From Usnea hakonensis (Eukaryota > Ascomycota > Lecanoromycetes > Lecanorales > Parmeliaceae), in the NCBI GenBank assembly GCA_013423325.1, contig BLJB01000757.1:1-22891 (forward strand): a stretch of DNA of 22,891 nt, given 5' to 3'. Below the pieces are notes generated by a model. That model was not told where the DNA came from and did no database searches. It saw only the letters and a list, made by a program, of their open reading frames with translations. This document shows positions 20,875-22,891 of this stretch, piece by piece. Both the position numbers and the translations under genes were made by a program. The stretch's first letter is position 1. The number at the start of each line of letters is the position of its first letter.

Positions 20875-22620
20875 GATTATAAGCCCGGATTATAGGGTAT
20901 TATTTTAGTAATCCTTTTACTTTATATTATATCTACTAACTTATAATAAGAGTTCTAGAAAGGGCTAAATAAATTACTAGCTATACTATTTATTAGTCGG
21001 GATATCTTTAAATATAAAAATTAATATTATACTAGAAATAGTCTACTAGACTATAGAAAGAATATAGGAATTAGTTTAATCTTAAAAATATATAAATTAT
21101 ACTATAACTTTTAGTTTAGCCGTAACCGAATTACGCGCTAGTATTAGCTAATAATTATCTACTAAAAGATACTATTCCGCCTATAGATTATACTAATTAG
21201 ATATTATTATAACTCTATAGAGTTTTTTTAGACTATTTAAATTATATAGACTATACTCGTCTACTTTATACTACTATTATAAGGCTTAAGAGTATTTAAA
21301 ACTATACTTACTCTATCTATTTTTAATACTATTAAGTTACTAAGTAGTCTAATTAAATTAAATAACTATTATATATTTCTAAGACTCTAGATAATTAATT
21401 ATAAAAGCGAGAAGTTAGTTTTATGTTATTAATTATTCTAAATAATCTCTTATAACTATTTATTTCGATATTTTAAGATAAGTCGAAAAATATTACTATT
21501 ATTAAACTACTATCTAAGAGTTATTTAGATTATTACTATATCTAAAAGGATACTAGATAACTAATTATAAACTATTTTTATATTACTAGTCTCTCTTTAT
21601 AATCTCTTTTTAATACTTTTAGATAGTTAAAAAGTACTATTTAGTTACTAATATTATACTATTAATTCTATTATTAATTTATAAGTAAGGTATAAGATAT
21701 CTTATAATTATAGCTCTTAGTCTAACTACTTATTATATTAAACTAGATATTAATAAATCTCTAGCTATTATACTATAATTATCGAGCCGCTATTATAATT
21801 ACTAATCGCTAATAGCGAGTAAATTATTAATTATATAATCTTAATAAGCCTCGCCCTTACTTAAATTTCTACTAACTCTATATTAGTTATTACTATTATC
21901 TTTAGAAACGGTAGCGCGTAAAGTTATAAGTAAAAAAGAGCGTTTCGAAAGAGTAAGAGAATAGAATAAGTATATATAGTACTAAGCGTAACCCCTTTCT
22001 AGAGATATATTAATAATAGATAGAGATAGTACCTTCGACTAAGCTTTAAAATTAATATATATACTCTAAACTCTATCTTATAAGATTAGAAGATCTATAC
22101 GTATTATACGTAATTCACTATATCTCTAGACTCTAGTCGGTATATATTACTATTCTTCCTATACCCTAACTCCTAAATAGAAAGCTTAAATTATTATCGA
22201 TTATAAAGAAGTAGATGGAGTCTACTATAACTACTTCTAAATTCTCTACTAAGAAATTAATATCTTCTATATATAGTAATACTAACTTATTTAGGTATAA
22301 AGTTAAGTTACCCTTATATACCTTATTATTATTAAGCTATAAAAAACGATATAATAAAAGTACTAGCTCTACTAAAGATCGCTAAATTTAAGAACCTCGA
22401 AAAATACTAGATATAGAAGCGATAAATATAAACTTATCTTATTATTATTATATTATAGAGATATATTATTATATCTTAATTAATCTTTCTAGTAAAAATT
22501 ATTTAAGCTAATATTTATTAAATTAAGAATATTAATATTATAAAAAGAAATATTACTCTAGAAGATATTATATCTAAATTATTTTAATTAACTTTTATTT
22601 CTAAGCTTAGTAATAGTACC
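20875..22620 (+). pseudogene. C2 primer site, leader and ORF0 remnant with a 224-bp deletion
   Basis: Collinear with C1 12092-14060. C1 positions 13435-13658 are absent: GAGTCT occurs at both ends of that stretch in C1 (13435 and 13659) and only once here (22218-22223), which suggests deletion between short direct repeats. 224 is not a multiple of three, so the ORF0 frame is broken independently of RIP. Many Trp, Gln and other codons that survive in C1 are mutated here. Confidence 0.8.
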
Positions 22621-22780
22621 TATAATAACTATTTTAAAAAATAGAAGAGTAAATACTTTTTAGTCTATAATACTATATTTAGTTATTTAGATATTAATTA
22701 CTATAATAATTATAAGGGCTATATTATTAATATATATCTTTTTTAGAAAGCTATTAAAGTTAATTATAAGTCTAAAGGCT
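22621..22780 (+). pseudogene. gag: C2 gag N-terminal fragment
   Basis: Collinear with C1 14062-14221 and truncated in the Lys-Pro-Lys-Gly region of Gag. The frame is the same as in C1. Confidence 0.75.
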
Positions 22781-22891
22781 ATAAGACGTTTTACCTGAAA
22801 TGAAAAAAGATGAAGTACAACAACCAATATGAAGAGACGCCATTCACGATAGGTGGGGAACTAGGGAAGGAAGAGATACTGCTAGATATAG
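22781..22891 (+). pseudogene. RIP-free tail; possible retroviral-type protease fragment, runs off the right edge
   Basis: Composition changes sharply at 22781: CA and TG reappear. From an ATG at 22810 the plus strand is open to the edge and reads YEETPFTIGGELGKEEILLD, which resembles the segment of gypsy/retropepsin-like proteases that precedes the LG-x-PW motif. The homology is a guess from about 27 residues; a host gene fragment or unrelated ORF is equally possible. Confidence 0.25.

Larger units (their letters stand above)
20730..22780 (+). mobile_element. C2: 5'-terminal fragment of a second copy of the C1 copia family
   Basis: Aligns without gaps to C1 from 11947 (offset 8783) up to 22218, then, after a 224-bp deletion, with offset 8559 to 22780. 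It includes the LTR, primer site, ORF0 region and the start of gag, and ends abruptly at 22780, so the rest of gag-pol and the 3' LTR are missing. Differences from C1 are transitions, and most make C2 more AT-rich, which implies more RIP. The 5 bases before it are TAAAT; the matching duplication cannot be tested because the 3' end is lost. Confidence 0.93.

Noticed and set aside
1..22891. Functional host genes, tRNA or rRNA genes
   Set aside because: I found no intact ORF of meaningful length, no splice-site pattern around a recognisable domain, and no cloverleaf or rRNA core. The only tRNA-like match is the copia primer site.

Overview
The window looks like an AT-rich, gene-poor repeat island of a filamentous ascomycete (Pezizomycotina). 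It holds five LTR-retrotransposon copies and no intact host gene that I can support. Over most of its length CpA and TpG are nearly absent and have been replaced by TpA, while CpG, CpC and GpG persist. That is the footprint of repeat-induced point mutation (RIP). Every retroelement gene is broken by in-frame TAA/TAG where Gln or Trp codons would be expected, yet the reading frames run for kilobases with hardly any insertions or deletions. The proteins can therefore still be read through the stops, and the annotation rests on that reading.

Layout, with names used in the entries. G2: a Ty3/gypsy element on the minus strand, seen as pol at 1-2525 and gag-like sequence from 10034 to about 11390; its upstream LTR end is probably the GC-richer block at 11753-11835. 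G1: a complete 7.5-kb Ty3/gypsy chromovirus on the minus strand (2526-10028) inserted into G2. It has 234-bp LTRs, a perfect 5-bp target-site duplication (TAGAT), gag, pol with protease, RT, RNase H, integrase and chromodomain, and a long third ORF after pol. G3: a Ty3/gypsy fragment on the plus strand (about 11836-11946 plus 19406-20729) carrying the RNase H-integrase linker, integrase and the start of a chromodomain. C1: a complete 7.45-kb Ty1/copia element on the plus strand (11947-19400) inserted into G3. It has 145-bp LTRs, a perfect 5-bp duplication (AGAAG), a primer site matching the anticodon arm of initiator tRNA-Met, one gag-pol frame, and an additional ORF of about 500 codons before gag. 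C2: a second copy of the same copia family (20730-22780), inserted in the G3 chromodomain and truncated at 22780. The last 111 bases are not RIP-mutated and may encode part of another retroelement protease.

Order of events, inferred from the nesting: G3 is the oldest layer; G2 lies beside or in it; G1 entered G2; C1 and C2 entered G3. C2 carries more RIP transitions than C1. The most interesting points are the two long ORFs that the standard gag-pol plan does not explain (G1 ORF3 and C1 ORF0), and the islands of unmutated DNA, which coincide with LTR ends and contain a doubled CACGTG palindrome in the copia LTRs.
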